A stretch of DNA of 64,000 bases from Sphingomonas sp. HDW15A (GCF_011301715.1 NZ_CP049870.1:186001-250000), one strand, 5' to 3'; counted from the stretch's first letter, positions 27,905 through 37,987 are shown. The notes: generated by a model not told the origin, from the letters alone. Program-made: numbers and translations.

Positions 27905-28852
27905 ATGGACCTATACCAGCAGCTTGGAATTGCGCGGGGAGCGAGCGAGGCCGAGATAAAGAAAGCCTATCGAAGCCTCGCCAAGCAGCTTCACCCCGAC
28001 CGCAACAAGGACAATCCCAAGGCGGCCGAGCGTTTCGCAAAAGTGACGCAGGCCTATGAAATCCTGTCCGACAAGGACAAGCGCGCCCGCTACGACCGCG
28101 GCGAGATCGACGAAGACGGCAACCCCAGGATGCCGTTCGGCGCAGGTTTCGGCGGCGGCGGTGGCCGATCAAGCTATCCCGGCGGAGGCGGCGGTACGGG
28201 CGGATTCGAAGGCTTTCCCGGCGGCTTCAGCGCCGATCCAGCCGACCTCAGCGACCTGTTCGAAGGCCTCTTCGGCGGAGGCGGGGCACGTCGGTCGGGT
28301 GGCGGTTTTGGACGGCGGAGTGCACCGCCGCCAAAGGGCGCCGACGTCGCTTATCGGCTCAAGGTTCCGTTTCTGGATGCGGCAGCGCTGAAGCCCCAGC
28401 GCGTGACCTTGTCCGGTGGCAAGACGATCGATCTCAAGCTTCCCAAGGGCGTTGAGGACGGCACGAAGATTCGGCTGAGCGGGCAAGGGCAGCAGGGCCC
28501 TGGCGGAATGGGCGACGCAATCGTTTCGATCGAGGTCGCGCCGCATCCCTTCTTCGCGCGCGAAGGCAATGACATCCGCCTGACGCTGCCGATTACGCTC
28601 AAGGAAGCCGTGCTCGGCGCCAAGGTGAAGGCGCCGACGCCCGACGGGCCGGTGATGCTCACGGTGCCCAAGGGCGCGACATCGGGCAAGGTACTCCGCC
28701 TCAAGGCCAAGGGCTTCACCGACAAGGCCGGCAAGCGCGGCGACATGAAGGTCATGCTGTCGGTCGACCTGCCGGCCGACGATGCCGCGCTTCGCACCTT
28801 CGCGGAAAGCTGGGACGGCGGCGGCAACCCGCGCAAGGCGCTTGGCGTTTAG
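27905..28852 (+). CDS. DnaJ/CbpA-type J-domain protein
   Basis: A 315-residue class II DnaJ. The J domain (1-70) carries the HPD motif at 30-32. A G/F-rich linker (about 80-140) follows, then two C-terminal substrate-binding domains ([14 protein letters not shown] onward) without the zinc-finger region of class I DnaJ. It stimulates DnaK. The gene is divergent from pdxH and followed seven bases later by the YihY gene. Confidence 0.9.
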   Translation: MDLYQQLGIARGASEAEIKKAYRSLAKQLHPDRNKDNPKAAERFAKVTQAYEILSDKDKRARYDRGEIDEDGNPRMPFGAGFGGGGGRSSYPGGGGGTGGFEGFPGGFSADPADLSDLFEGLFGGGGARRSGGGFGRRSAPPPKGADVAYRLKVPFLDAAALKPQRVTLSGGKTIDLKLPKGVEDGTKIRLSGQGQQGPGGMGDAIVSIEVAPHPFFAREGNDIRLTLPITLKEAVLGAKVKAPTPDGPVMLTVPKGATSGKVLRLKAKGFTDKAGKRGDMKVMLSVDLPADDAALRTFAESWDGGGNPRKALGV

Positions 28853-28858
28853 GGTCGG

Positions 28859-29887
28859 ATGCAGGACCAGCATCCGCTGTCGCCAGAGGAACGGCGAAAG
28901 GAGCAGGCAGCGGAAGCCGCGGCGCTCGGGCCGCATGTCGCCGAGGCTCATCACCCGCCGCCGACCGCTTGGGAGATCACCAAGCGCGTCGCGATCGGCG
29001 TCTATAACGATGGCTTCATCCACGCCGGCAACCTCGCCTTCCTGTCGCTTCTGGCGCTGTTTCCATTCTTCATTCTCGCTGCCGCCATCGCCCAGTTGCT
29101 CGGCCAGTCGGCTGACGGTCAGCGCACCGTGGCGACGATCCTCGCGCGTTTGCCGCCGAACGTCGCCGAAGTCTTGAGCGCGCCGATCCAAGAAGTGCTG
29201 ACGGCGCGAACCGGACCATTGCTGTGGTTCGGCGCGATCGTCGGCCTGTGGACCGCGGCAAGCTTCATCGAGACGATCCGCGACATCCTGCGCCGCGCCT
29301 ACGGCGTTCCTTATAGCGCGCCCTTCTGGACCTACCGCCTGGGTTCGCTGGGGATCATCCTTGTCGCCGTCCTGCTGCTGATGCTCGCGTTCGGCCTTGC
29401 GGTTCTCGGCACATCGATCGAGCATTTCGTGGTCGCCCGGCTGCCGGCGTCGGACGGTCTTGCGACCCAGTTGGGCTGGTATCGTTTCGCGCCGGCGGTG
29501 ACGCTTTATGCCACGTTTTACGCGATCTTCTTGATCCTCACCCCCAAGCGCTACCGCAAGATCGGCTGCCGCAAATGGCCCGGCGCGATGCTGGTGACAT
29601 TATGGTGGATCGCCAGCGTCGAATTGCTTCCACCGGCGCTCGCAATGGCCGGCGGCTACGAGATCACGTACGGAAGCCTCGCCGGCGTGATGATTGCGCT
29701 GATTTTCTTCTTCCTCGTCGGCCTTGGGGTGGTTACCGGCGCCGAGCTCAACGCCGCGCTGGCCGATTACGGCGGCAAGGCGCTAAAGGGCGAGGTTTAC
29801 GAGGGTCCATACGCGCAGCAGCTCGAGGTCGAGGAACCGGAGCCGGGCGAAGATGTGGAATTGAGCGAACAAGGGGCAAAAGCATGA
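28859..29887 (+). CDS. YihY/virulence factor BrkB family membrane protein
   Basis: A 342-residue integral membrane protein with six hydrophobic segments, including GNLAFLSLLALFPFFILAA, typical of the YihY/BrkB (UPF0761) family, plus a soluble acidic C-terminal tail (EEPEPGEDVELSEQG). Function is not settled for the family (the old tRNase name is not supported). The stop overlaps the fabI ATG. Confidence 0.88.
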   Translation: MQDQHPLSPEERRKEQAAEAAALGPHVAEAHHPPPTAWEITKRVAIGVYNDGFIHAGNLAFLSLLALFPFFILAAAIAQLLGQSADGQRTVATILARLPPNVAEVLSAPIQEVLTARTGPLLWFGAIVGLWTAASFIETIRDILRRAYGVPYSAPFWTYRLGSLGIILVAVLLLMLAFGLAVLGTSIEHFVVARLPASDGLATQLGWYRFAPAVTLYATFYAIFLILTPKRYRKIGCRKWPGAMLVTLWWIASVELLPPALAMAGGYEITYGSLAGVMIALIFFFLVGLGVVTGAELNAALADYGGKALKGEVYEGPYAQQLEVEEPEPGEDVELSEQGAKA

Positions 29888-30687
29888 GTGGATTGATGAG
29901 CGGCAAGCGCGGACTCATCATGGGCCTGGCGAATGACAAGTCGCTGGCCTGGGGGATTTCGAAGCAACTTGGCGAGCAGGGCGCCGAGCTGGCGTTCAGC
30001 TACCAGGGCGAGGCGCTCGAAAAGCGGGTGCGGCCTTTAGCGGAGCAGCTCGGCAGCGACTTCTGTTTCGACTGCGACGTGTCGGAAACGGCCGCGCTCG
30101 ACCGCGCGTTCAAACAAGTCGCTGAACGCTGGGACGGGCTGGACTTCGTCGTCCATGCCATCGGCTTTTCCGACAAGAACGAGCTTCGCGGCGGCTACGT
30201 CGACACCAGCCTTGAGAACTTCCTGATGACCATGAACATCTCCGTCTACAGCTTCTGCGCGGTGGCGCAGCGGGCGCGGCGGATGATGAAGCCGGGCGGG
30301 TCGATGCTGACCCTTAGCTATTATGGCGCGGAGAAGGTCATTCCGCATTACAACGTCATGGGCGTCGCCAAGGCCGCGCTCGAGACCAGCGTCAAATATC
30401 TCGCCGCCGACCTTGGGCCCGAGGGCATTCGCGTCAACGCGATCAGCGCCGGACCGATCAAGACCCTGGCCGCGAGCGGGATCGGCGACTTCCGCTACAT
30501 CATGAAGTGGAACGAATATAATGCGCCGCTCCGCCGCAACGTGACGATCGAGGATGTCGGCGGCGCAGGGCTTTACCTGCTCAGCGACCTTGCCAGCGGC
30601 GTGACTGGCGAAATCCACCATGTCGATGCCGGCTACAACGTCGTCGGAATGAAGGCCGAGGACGCGCCCGACATCGCGACAGTGTGA
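29884..30687 (+). CDS. fabI: Enoyl-[acyl-carrier-protein] reductase (NADH) FabI
   Basis: A 267-residue SDR-fold enoyl-ACP reductase for the last step of fatty-acid elongation. The catalytic Tyr156 and Lys163 (YNVMGVAK) match the E. coli numbering exactly. GLANDKSLAWGI near the N-terminus binds NAD, and the SYYGAEK loop precedes the active site. The ATG overlaps the YihY stop. It is the normal target of triclosan-type inhibitors. Confidence 0.95.
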   Translation: MSGLMSGKRGLIMGLANDKSLAWGISKQLGEQGAELAFSYQGEALEKRVRPLAEQLGSDFCFDCDVSETAALDRAFKQVAERWDGLDFVVHAIGFSDKNELRGGYVDTSLENFLMTMNISVYSFCAVAQRARRMMKPGGSMLTLSYYGAEKVIPHYNVMGVAKAALETSVKYLAADLGPEGIRVNAISAGPIKTLAASGIGDFRYIMKWNEYNAPLRRNVTIEDVGGAGLYLLSDLASGVTGEIHHVDAGYNVVGMKAEDAPDIATV

Positions 30688-30959
30688 TGGCCACAGCACG
30701 CCGCATTCGTGTCACTGGCCGGGTGCAAGGCGTGTTCTTCCGCGCGTGGACGCGCGAGCAGGCAAAGCGGCTCGGTGTTTTCGGATGGGTTCGCAACTGC
30801 GCGGATGGCAGCGTCGAGGCGCATGTCGAAGGCGAACAAGCGGCGGTCGAGGAGATGATCGCGGCGATGAAGCACGGACCGGGGGCGGCGAGGGTGGACG
30901 CGCTGGACTGCGAAGCGGTCGCCCTGACCGGAGCGCATAACTTCGAAGTGACGCATTGA
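30687..30959 (+). CDS. acyP: Acylphosphatase
   Basis: A 90-residue acylphosphatase that hydrolyses carboxyl-phosphate bonds. The phosphate-binding loop GRVQGVFFRAWT holds the catalytic Arg, and the catalytic Asn is in GWVRNCADGSVE. The ATG at 30687 overlaps the fabI TGA; a GTG one codon upstream is in frame too. Its stop overlaps the TTG start of the next gene. Confidence 0.9.
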   Translation: MATARRIRVTGRVQGVFFRAWTREQAKRLGVFGWVRNCADGSVEAHVEGEQAAVEEMIAAMKHGPGAARVDALDCEAVALTGAHNFEVTH

Positions 30960-31342
30960 GCGGTCGGCTAAAAGACTGGGCACGCCGGCTGAAACGCGAT
31001 GTCGTCGCCTTGTGGCTTGCCGCCCGGGACCCGAGAACGCCAATCGGCGCGAAGCTGCTCGCCGGGGCGGTCGCAGCCTACGCACTGAGCCCGATCGACC
31101 TCATTCCCGACTTCATCCCGGTGCTCGGCTATATCGACGACCTGATCATCGTTCCCGCCGGAATCTGGCTGTCATTGAAGCTGATACCGGCCGCGCTGAT
31201 GGACGAACTGCGCGTGGAAGCAGACCGGCGCGGGGAGCGGCCCACCAGCCGCGGAGCGATGTTCGTCATCGTGCTGGTGTGGGTCGCGCTCGCCTATGGC
31301 GCCTACCTGCTCTTCGTGGACCGGGGCCTGATCCGCTACTGA
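30956..31342 (+). CDS. YkvA family DUF1232 membrane protein
   Basis: A 128-residue protein. The DUF1232 core ALSPIDLIPDFIPVLGYIDD lies in the first half, with flanking hydrophobic helices, and a last membrane helix follows at about 100-122. The TTG start overlaps the acylphosphatase stop as TTGA, so it is the last gene of the dnaJ-yihY-fabI-acyP chain. Function is unknown for the family. Confidence 0.85.
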   Translation: MSGRLKDWARRLKRDVVALWLAARDPRTPIGAKLLAGAVAAYALSPIDLIPDFIPVLGYIDDLIIVPAGIWLSLKLIPAALMDELRVEADRRGERPTSRGAMFVIVLVWVALAYGAYLLFVDRGLIRY

Positions 31343-31360
31343 GCCAGGCCCGTGCTCTGC

Positions 31361-32649
31361 TCAGGACGTGAATGGGTCTCGCACCAAAATCGTGTCCTCC
31401 CGCTGCGGGGAGGTGGAGACCAGCGCCACCGGGCAGCGGATCAGCTCTTCGATTCGGCGGACGTATTTGATCGCTTGGGCGGGAAGGTCTGCCCAGCTCC
31501 GCGCGCCTGCGGTGGTGCCGCTCCACCCGTCCATTTCCTCATAGATCGGCTCGGCCCGCATCTGGTCCGCAGCGTGCGGCGGGAGATAGTCGAAGGTCTC
31601 GTGGTCGATGCGATAGCCGGTGCAGATCTTCACCGTCTCGAGCCCGTCGAGGACGTCGATCTTGGTCAGCGCGATTCCGGTCACGCCGCTGACCGCGGCC
31701 GACTGGCGGACGAGCACGGAGTCGAACCAGCCGCAGCGCCGTTGGCGGCCCGTAACGGTGCCGAATTCATGGCCTCGCTCGCCGAGGCGCTGGCCGATGT
31801 CGTCGCTTAGCTCGGTCGGGAAGGGGCCTGAGCCGACGCGGGTGGTGTAGGCCTTGACGATGCCGAGCACGAAGCCGGCCGCGCCCGGGCCCATGCCGCT
31901 GCCGCTGCCGGTCGTACCGGCGACCGTGTTGGAAGAGGTGACGAACGGATAGGTTCCGTGGTCGACGTCGAGCAGAACGCCCTGCGCGCCTTCGAACAGG
32001 ATTCGCCGCCCGCGTCGGCGCGCCTCGTCGAGATCCCGCCAAACCGGACGGGCAAACTGCAGGACGAAGTCGGCGATCCCGGCAAGGTCGTCCTTCAGCC
32101 GGTCGCGGTCGACGGGGGCTGGCCGAAGCCGGCGCGAAGGTGGTCGTGATGGGCGCATAGTCGATCGAGCAACGGGTCGATCTCGGCGAGGTGCGCGAGG
32201 TCGCAGACGCGGATGGCGCGGCGGCCGACCTTGTCCTCATAGGCCGGGCCGATCCCACGGCGAGTGGTGCCGATCTTGCCGGCGCCGCTCGCATCCTCGC
32301 GCATCGCGTCGAGATCGCGGTGAATGGGAAGGATCAGCGGGCAGGTCTCGGCGATGCGCAGCACGTCGGGCTCGATGCGGACATCCTGCGCCCGCAGCTT
32401 CTCGACCTCGGCCTCCAGCGCCCACGGATCGAGCACGACGCCGTTGCCGATTACGGAGAGCGTGCCGGTGACGATTCCGCTGGGGAGCAGGCTGAGCTTG
32501 TAGACCTTTTCGCCGACGACAAGCGTGTGGCCGGCATTATGGCCGCCCTGGAAGCGGACGACAACGTCGGCGCGGCTGGCGAGCCAGTCGACGATCTTTC
32601 CCTTGCCCTCGTCGCCCCACTGCGCGCCGATGACCGTGACGTTACCCAC
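31361..32649 (-). CDS. purA: Adenylosuccinate synthetase PurA, one-base frameshift as written
   Basis: The product (429 residues after correction, the normal length) joins IMP and aspartate with GTP to adenylosuccinate. [16 protein letters not shown] is the N-terminal GTP/IMP loop. [28 protein letters not shown] and the C-terminal [12 protein letters not shown] region are all present. The N-terminal part runs off frame after AGFGQPP and the rest (VDRDRLKDD onward) is in the next frame. One extra base in the five-base run 32114-32118 restores it. Purine synthesis normally requires this gene, so a real null is unlikely. Confidence 0.9.
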
Positions 32650-32763
32650 TTGAGAATCCCCTTGGCGGTTGCGGCTGCGCCTTAGGGGAGGGGAACGCGG
32701 GGGTCAAAGCGAGGCGTGTCGGCGTAGGGCGATTGCGACGGTGGAACGAGCTCCGCGGGCCCG

Positions 32764-33546
32764 CTAGGCGCGGGCGAGCGCCCGGCAGAAATCGCGGACC
32801 TGGGCAGGTCCGTCCTCAAGCGCGGCGATCTGGACCAGCGCGCTGCCGACGATTACTCCCGCGGCGCCCGCCTGTGCGGCGGCGGCGACATGTTCGGCCG
32901 TCGAGATTCCGAAGCCGAGGACAGGCGGGTGTGCTCCATGCCGTTCGAGCGCTGCGAACAGGGCGCCGTGCGCTAGCCGGGGCGCCTCACCGGAGCCGGT
33001 GACTCCGCTGCGCGCGACACAATAGGTGTAGCCGCGGCCTAAGCCTGCGATGCGCTGAAGTGCGGAGTCGGGCGTGTTTGGAGCGGCGATGAGAACCGGA
33101 TCGATTCCAGCGGCGATCATGTCCTCCGCCCACGGTTCGGCCTCGATCGAGGGGACGTCCGCGACGAGCAGGCTGTCGGCTCCGGCATCGGCAAGTTCGC
33201 GAGCGAAAGCGGAGCGACCGCGAGCCATGACGATGTTCGCGTAGGTCAAGATGCCCACGGGAACGGCGGGATGGCGGGCGCGGAAGGCGGCGATCATCCC
33301 GAGGCAGTCGTCCGGGGTCACGCCGGCTTCGAGCGCCTGTTTCCCGGCGCGGGCAATGACCGGGCCGTCTGCGACCGGATCGGAGAAGGGGATGCCGAGT
33401 TCGACCATGTCGGCGCCGCCCTCGACGAGCGCGTCGAGCAGTTCGGCAGTGGCGGATGGTGAGGGGTGGCCAAGCATCAGGAATCCACCGAAAGCGATGC
33501 GGTTTTGGGCACGGCAGGCCGCGAACATGGATGCGTAGCGACTCAT
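32764..33546 (-). CDS. trpA: Tryptophan synthase alpha subunit
   Basis: A 260-residue TIM-barrel that cleaves indole-glycerol phosphate to indole. The catalytic Glu is in DMVELGIPFSDP and the catalytic Asp in LLVADVPS. The phosphate loop is GFGISTAEHV. The ATG overlaps the trpB stop by one base (TAATG). Last gene of trpD-trpCF-trpB-trpA. Confidence 0.95.
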   Translation of the reverse strand: MSRYASMFAACRAQNRIAFGGFLMLGHPSPSATAELLDALVEGGADMVELGIPFSDPVADGPVIARAGKQALEAGVTPDDCLGMIAAFRARHPAVPVGILTYANIVMARGRSAFARELADAGADSLLVADVPSIEAEPWAEDMIAAGIDPVLIAAPNTPDSALQRIAGLGRGYTYCVARSGVTGSGEAPRLAHGALFAALERHGAHPPVLGFGISTAEHVAAAAQAGAAGVIVGSALVQIAALEDGPAQVRDFCRALARA

Positions 33547-34709
33547 TAAGCGGCCTCCAGCAGCTTCTGCACGGACGCCATGTCCTTGTCGCCGCGACCG
33601 GACAGGCCGACGAGGATCAGCGCGTCGGGCTGCTCGGAGTGGAGGCGCAGGGCCTCGGCAATGGCGTGCGACGATTCAAGGGCGGGGACGATGCCCTCAT
33701 GCCGGGCGAGGGCCTTGAAGGCGGCAAAGGCTTCGTCGTCTCTGGCTCCCACATATGTCGCGCGGCCGATATCCTGGAGGTGGGCGTGCTCCGGCCCGAC
33801 CGCTGGATAATCGAGGCCGGCGGAGATGGACCAGCTGTCGCTGACCTGGCCATGGCGGTCCTGGAGTATGAGCGTTTCCGAGCCGTGGAGGATTCCGGGG
33901 CTGCCGCGTTGGAGGGTGGCGCCATGATCCTGGCCGCTTAGGCCGCGCCCGGCCGCTTCGACGCCGATCAGGCGGACGGACTCGTCGGGCACGAAATCGC
34001 TGAACAGGCCGATGGCGTTGGAGCCGCCGCCGACGCAAGCGACGACGGCATCGGGAAGGCGGCCCTCGGCGGCGAGCATCTGCTCGCGCGCCTCGCGGCC
34101 GATGATGCGTTGGAACTGGCGGACCATCAGGGGAAAGGGATGCGGTCCGGCGGCGGTCCCGAGAAGGTAATGGGTGTCCTCGAAGCTGGCTGCCCAGTCG
34201 CGAAGCGCCTCGTTCACCGCGTCCTTGAGTGTGCGGTCGCCGGCGGTCACGGGCACGACCTGCGCGCCCATCAGCGCCATGCGGTGGACGTTCAGCGCCT
34301 GCCGTTCGACATCGTCGGCGCCCATGTAGATTTCGGTTTCAAGGCCGAGCAATGCCCCGACCATCGCGGTCGCGACGCCATGCTGGCCGGCGCCGGTCTC
34401 GGCGATGAGGCGGGTCTTGCCCATGCGCTTGGCGAGCAGGCCCTGGGCGAGCACCTGGTTGGTCTTGTGCGCGCCGCCGTGGAGCAGGTCCTCGCGCTTC
34501 AGGTAGATGCGGCCCTGCCCGAGGTTGCGGCAACGGGTCAGGGGCGTCGGGCGACCGGCATAGGTGGTGAGAAGCGCGTCGAGCTCGGCGCGGAAGGCGG
34601 GGTCCTCTTCCGCGTCGAGGAAAGCGGCCTCGAGCTGAACGAGCGCGGGAAGGAGAATCTCGGGAACGTAGCAGCCGCCGAAGCGGCCGAAGCGGCCATT
34701 CAGGCGCAT
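33546..34709 (-). CDS. trpB: Tryptophan synthase beta subunit
   Basis: A 387-residue PLP enzyme that joins indole and serine. The PLP lysine is in [11 protein letters not shown] and the phosphate clamp in [10 protein letters not shown], and the N-terminal [13 protein letters not shown] block is typical of TrpB1. The start lies within the last ten bases of trpCF, so translation is coupled. Confidence 0.96.
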   Translation of the reverse strand: MRLNGRFGRFGGCYVPEILLPALVQLEAAFLDAEEDPAFRAELDALLTTYAGRPTPLTRCRNLGQGRIYLKREDLLHGGAHKTNQVLAQGLLAKRMGKTRLIAETGAGQHGVATAMVGALLGLETEIYMGADDVERQALNVHRMALMGAQVVPVTAGDRTLKDAVNEALRDWAASFEDTHYLLGTAAGPHPFPLMVRQFQRIIGREAREQMLAAEGRLPDAVVACVGGGSNAIGLFSDFVPDESVRLIGVEAAGRGLSGQDHGATLQRGSPGILHGSETLILQDRHGQVSDSWSISAGLDYPAVGPEHAHLQDIGRATYVGARDDEAFAAFKALARHEGIVPALESSHAIAEALRLHSEQPDALILVGLSGRGDKDMASVQKLLEAA

Positions 34710-36067
34710 ATGCGGAGCCTTTCCTTGCGCGAAACAGTGCGGAGCGCGTCGAACAGCGCAGCGATCTTTGAATGGTCCTTGATGCCGGGGGCCGCGTCGG
34801 TTGCCGAGCCGACGTCGATCCCGAACGCGCCGAGAGCGCGGGCGGCGCGGGCGTTGTGCGCGCCGATGCCGCCGGCGATCATCGCGCGGCCGAGCCCGGG
34901 GTGGCCGGCGAGCGCGGACCAGTCGAAAGGCTCACCCGTACCGCCGCCGCGGTTGTCGAACAGCAGCCGGTCGCCGCCTGCGCGCGGCGGGTCTGCAGGA
35001 TGCTGGGCGAGCCAGATTTCGCCGGCGAACGCCTTGCGGAGAGCAGCGACGTAGGCGATGCCTTCGGCGCCGTGGAGCTGGATCGCTGCGAAAGGCACCC
35101 GGCTGGCGGCATCGACGACTGTCTCAAGCGGCGCATCCCGGAAGACGCCGACGAAAGGCGGGGCCTTGGGGCCGGAAAGCGCTTCGGCTTGCGCGAGCGT
35201 CACGCTTCGCGGGCTTTCCGGCACGAACAGCAGCCCGGCATAAGCGGCGGGCGCGGCGGCGATGAGGTCGTCGGCCGTCCGCAATCCGCACAATTTCACG
35301 CGGCCGAATGCGAGCGCGCGCGCGGCAAGGCGAGGATCGGGGTCGCGCATCGGCGTGGAACCGACCAGGAAGGCGTCGACGAGCGGCGACAGGCGGTCGA
35401 TGTCGGCGCGGGTGGCAATGCCGGATTCCGCCACGAGCGTCCGGCCTTGAGCCAGAGGTGAAAGGCGTTCGGTTACCGAAAGATCGGTACGGAAGCTTTT
35501 GAGGTTGCGGTTGTTGATGCCGATGAGAGGTGCGCCAAGTGCGATGGCGCGGCGAATCTCCGTTTCGTCGTGAACCTCGACGAGCACGTCCATCCTGAAA
35601 CGCGCGGCCTCGGTCATGACTTCGCTAACGGCGCGGTCGTCGAGCACTGCGAGAATTGCGAGGACAGCATCGGCCCCGGCCAGCCGCGCCTCGACTACCT
35701 GACGCGGATCGACGACGAAATCCTTGGCGAGGATCGGCCCATCGAAGGCGGCGCGGGCGGCGCGAAGATCGGCGTAGCTGCCCTGGAAATGCGGATCGAC
35801 GAGAACGCTCATCGCGTCGGCGACGCCGCTGTAGGCGCGCGCGATGGCAACCGGATCGGCGGAAGCGTTGAGCGGTCCTTCCGACGGGGACGCGCGCTTG
35901 TATTCGAAGATGAAGCGGCCGCCGGGCCGGTCGAGCGCGGCCTTGAGGCTGCGGGTGGTGGGCCTGGCCTTCGCGCGCAGTTCTTCGATCGGCATATCGC
36001 CTAGGCGTTCGCCAAGCTCTGTTCGCTTAGCGGCGACAATCGGTCCAAGCAGGCCGAGATCAGTCAT
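34700..36067 (-). CDS. trpCF: Bifunctional indole-3-glycerol phosphate synthase/phosphoribosylanthranilate isomerase
   Basis: A 455-residue fusion. Residues 1-255 are TrpC ([16 protein letters not shown] loop read as [34 protein letters not shown]). Residues 257-455 are TrpF ([14 protein letters not shown] onward, with QLHGAE and a DVGSATD-type phosphate site). Both TIM barrels look complete, so one protein catalyses two successive steps of tryptophan synthesis, in E. coli order. The ATG at 36067 lies inside the end of trpD. Confidence 0.93.
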   Translation of the reverse strand: MTDLGLLGPIVAAKRTELGERLGDMPIEELRAKARPTTRSLKAALDRPGGRFIFEYKRASPSEGPLNASADPVAIARAYSGVADAMSVLVDPHFQGSYADLRAARAAFDGPILAKDFVVDPRQVVEARLAGADAVLAILAVLDDRAVSEVMTEAARFRMDVLVEVHDETEIRRAIALGAPLIGINNRNLKSFRTDLSVTERLSPLAQGRTLVAESGIATRADIDRLSPLVDAFLVGSTPMRDPDPRLAARALAFGRVKLCGLRTADDLIAAAPAAYAGLLFVPESPRSVTLAQAEALSGPKAPPFVGVFRDAPLETVVDAASRVPFAAIQLHGAEGIAYVAALRKAFAGEIWLAQHPADPPRAGGDRLLFDNRGGGTGEPFDWSALAGHPGLGRAMIAGGIGAHNARAARALGAFGIDVGSATDAAPGIKDHSKIAALFDALRTVSRKERLRICA

Positions 36068-37133
36068 TGCTGGCCTCGACATAACGCTTGAGCACCTGTG
36101 CGGCCTTGCCGGTGCGAAGTGCATCGCGAGCGAGGGCGACGCCTTCGCGCAGGTCGCCCGCCTTGCCCGCGACGAGGAGCAGCGCGGCGGTGTTTAAAAG
36201 GACGATCTGCTCGTCGGCCTCCGGGGCCTTGCCATTAAGGAGCGCCCGAAAGCGGGCGGCGTTTTCGGCCACGTCGCCGCCTTTGACGACGCGCAATGGG
36301 ACTCGTGTCAGTCCGGCCTGCTCCGGTGTGAGCTCGATATCCTCCATGTCGTCGCCGTTGATGCGGACGGCTCTTGTGGGGCCGTGAAGCGCGACCTCGT
36401 CGAGGCCGGAGCCGTGGACGACCAGAGCCTGCTCGACGCCCATCGCTTGGAGTACCTGGGCGATCCGGTGAAGCATGGCTGGGTCTGCGACGCCGAGAAG
36501 CTGGACCCGTGGGCGGGCCGGATTGATGCAGGGGCCGAGCAGGTTCATCACCGTACGCACCTGGAGCTGGCGGCGGACCAGCGCGGCGTACTTCATTCCG
36601 GGGTGGTAGGCAGGCGCGAAGAGGAAGCAAAAGCCGGTCTCGTCGAGGAGTTTGCGGGCCCTGGGCGCTTCCATGTCGAGCCGCGCGCCAAGCGCTTCGA
36701 GAACGTCCGCCGAGCCGCATTGCGAGCTGACCGAGCGGTTGCCGTGCTTGGCTACGGGGAGGCCGCAGGACGCGGCGACGAATGCGGTGGCGGTGGAGAC
36801 GTTGATGAGGCCCGAACCGTCTCCGCCAGTGCCGCAGCAATCGGCGAACAAATAGTCCGGCCGATCGAACGGGGTCGCGGCGGCGAACAGGGCGCGGGCG
36901 GCGCCGATCATTTCCGCCGCAGTCTCCCCCTTTACGCGGAGCGCGATGAGCATTCCGGCGATCTCGGCCGGTTCGAGGCGGCCCAGCACCAGCCGCTCGA
37001 ACAGGTGGCGGCTGTCGTTCTCGCTAAGGTCCGTGCCGCCGAGCAGGCCGGGCATCGGGTTGGGGACGGGGCGGTCGACAATGATATCGTTGGCGGCAAG
37101 CGGGGCGGCCAGAGCGGCAGATTGGCTGGTCAT
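36060..37133 (-). CDS. trpD: Anthranilate phosphoribosyltransferase
   Basis: A 357-residue enzyme transferring phosphoribose to anthranilate. CGTGGDGSGLINVST is the PRPP site, KHGNRSVSSQCGSADVLEALG the anthranilate/PRPP region, and HGSGLDEVA follows. The ATG at 37133 has AAGGAA six bases upstream, and a TTG at 37148 is in frame. It is the first structural gene after an attenuator-type leader. trpE and trpG are not in the window. Confidence 0.94.
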   Translation of the reverse strand: MTSQSAALAAPLAANDIIVDRPVPNPMPGLLGGTDLSENDSRHLFERLVLGRLEPAEIAGMLIALRVKGETAAEMIGAARALFAAATPFDRPDYLFADCCGTGGDGSGLINVSTATAFVAASCGLPVAKHGNRSVSSQCGSADVLEALGARLDMEAPRARKLLDETGFCFLFAPAYHPGMKYAALVRRQLQVRTVMNLLGPCINPARPRVQLLGVADPAMLHRIAQVLQAMGVEQALVVHGSGLDEVALHGPTRAVRINGDDMEDIELTPEQAGLTRVPLRVVKGGDVAENAARFRALLNGKAPEADEQIVLLNTAALLLVAGKAGDLREGVALARDALRTGKAAQVLKRYVEASND

Positions 37134-37150
37134 GGCAAATTCCTTCAAGG

Positions 37151-37181
37151 CAATAAAAAAGCCCGCCGGAGGGGCGGGCTT
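37151..37181 (-). terminator. Attenuator terminator of the trp operon
   Basis: On the minus strand a 9-bp stem AAGCCCGCC/GGCGGGCTT with a five-base loop runs straight into a T6 tract. It lies between the Trp-rich leader peptide and trpD, only 18 bases upstream of the trpD start, which is the position of an intrinsic terminator used for attenuation. Confidence 0.88.
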
Positions 37182-37219
37182 ACCGTGGGGTGGCTTGGTG
37201 TTTCGGCGTTAGGCCGTGG

Positions 37220-37312
37220 TCACCAGCCGCGCCATCGCGCCGCCGCATAAGCGAGCGCGCGCCACCAAGTGGCGTTGAGGTTCGAGGGGCGGGCCAATGT
37301 CATCGGCGTCAT
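37220..37312 (-). CDS. trpL: trp operon leader peptide
   Basis: A 30-codon reading frame on the minus strand starting at ATG 37312 (or ATG 37303), with tryptophan at positions 16, 17, 27 and 30, followed at once by TGA. The tandem Trp codons lie in CUUGGUG (37269-37263), which is complementary to CACCAAG (37200-37194) just before the terminator stem, so ribosome stalling at these codons could free the downstream arm. This is the textbook design of a Trp-sensing attenuator. No strong ribosome site is visible. Confidence 0.8.
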   Translation of the reverse strand: MTPMTLARPSNLNATWWRALAYAAARWRGW

Positions 37313-37504
37313 CGCTAAGCGGCGGACATCGGTGGGTCAACCCAGAACATCCGTTCGCGCTTCGTGAACGGCATGATTGCGAAGTTGGCGAAATAGCGGG
37401 CGCAATTCACGAAAACCCCGCTTGCCGCGGCGGAGACCATTGGGAGATGCGGGGTTCGTGCCGACGCAAGTTCCGCCGCCTTACGCCTTACCCGACATGG
37501 AGAA

Positions 37505-37987
37505 ATGACGATGAAGCCCCTGATGACTCTTGCCTTGACGACCTTGGTCCTTCTCCCCTCAGCGGTTGCCGCGGCGGCGCCGGTTCCCGCAAAGGCTATC
37601 GACGTCCGATGCGACCCAGGCCCCACAGCGGCGGGCGCCCAGGCGCCCAACCTTCATGGCCACTGGGACTTTCTGATGGTGCCGCGGGGGTTGCCCAGCT
37701 TTGGCCTGATGTCGATTGGCTTCGTCGGCGCCGAATATGGCGGATCGCTGGCACCGGTACGGACCGCGCCGGTCGTTGTTCGCAACATCAGCCTGACCGG
37801 CAACGATATCCACATGGTCGTCGCGTCGCGCGAGGGCGACGTGCGGTTCGACGGGAAGCTGTCGGCCAAGGGCGATTTCATGTGCGGAACCGTGACCTAT
37901 CACGGCGGAGAGACCTTCCCTATGGTCGCGCAAAAGCGCCCTTCGACCTACCAGTCGCCGCCGCAGTCGCAGCGGGCGGCGCGGTAG
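37505..37987 (+). CDS. Secreted conserved hypothetical protein
   Basis: A 160-residue protein. A signal peptide (MTLALTTLVLLPSAVAAAAP) is followed by a beta-rich domain (NLHGHWDFLMVPRGLPSFGL, then GDVRFDGKLSAKGDFMCGTV) with two cysteines that may pair, and a Gln/Arg tail. GGAGAA precedes the ATG; a second ATG two codons on is possible. No family was recognised. The gene is divergent from the trp leader. Confidence 0.65.
   Translation: MTMKPLMTLALTTLVLLPSAVAAAAPVPAKAIDVRCDPGPTAAGAQAPNLHGHWDFLMVPRGLPSFGLMSIGFVGAEYGGSLAPVRTAPVVVRNISLTGNDIHMVVASREGDVRFDGKLSAKGDFMCGTVTYHGGETFPMVAQKRPSTYQSPPQSQRAAR

Noticed and set aside
28169..29425. A 418-codon antisense frame opposite dnaJ and yihY
   Set aside because: No recognisable domain, and both sense genes are intact.
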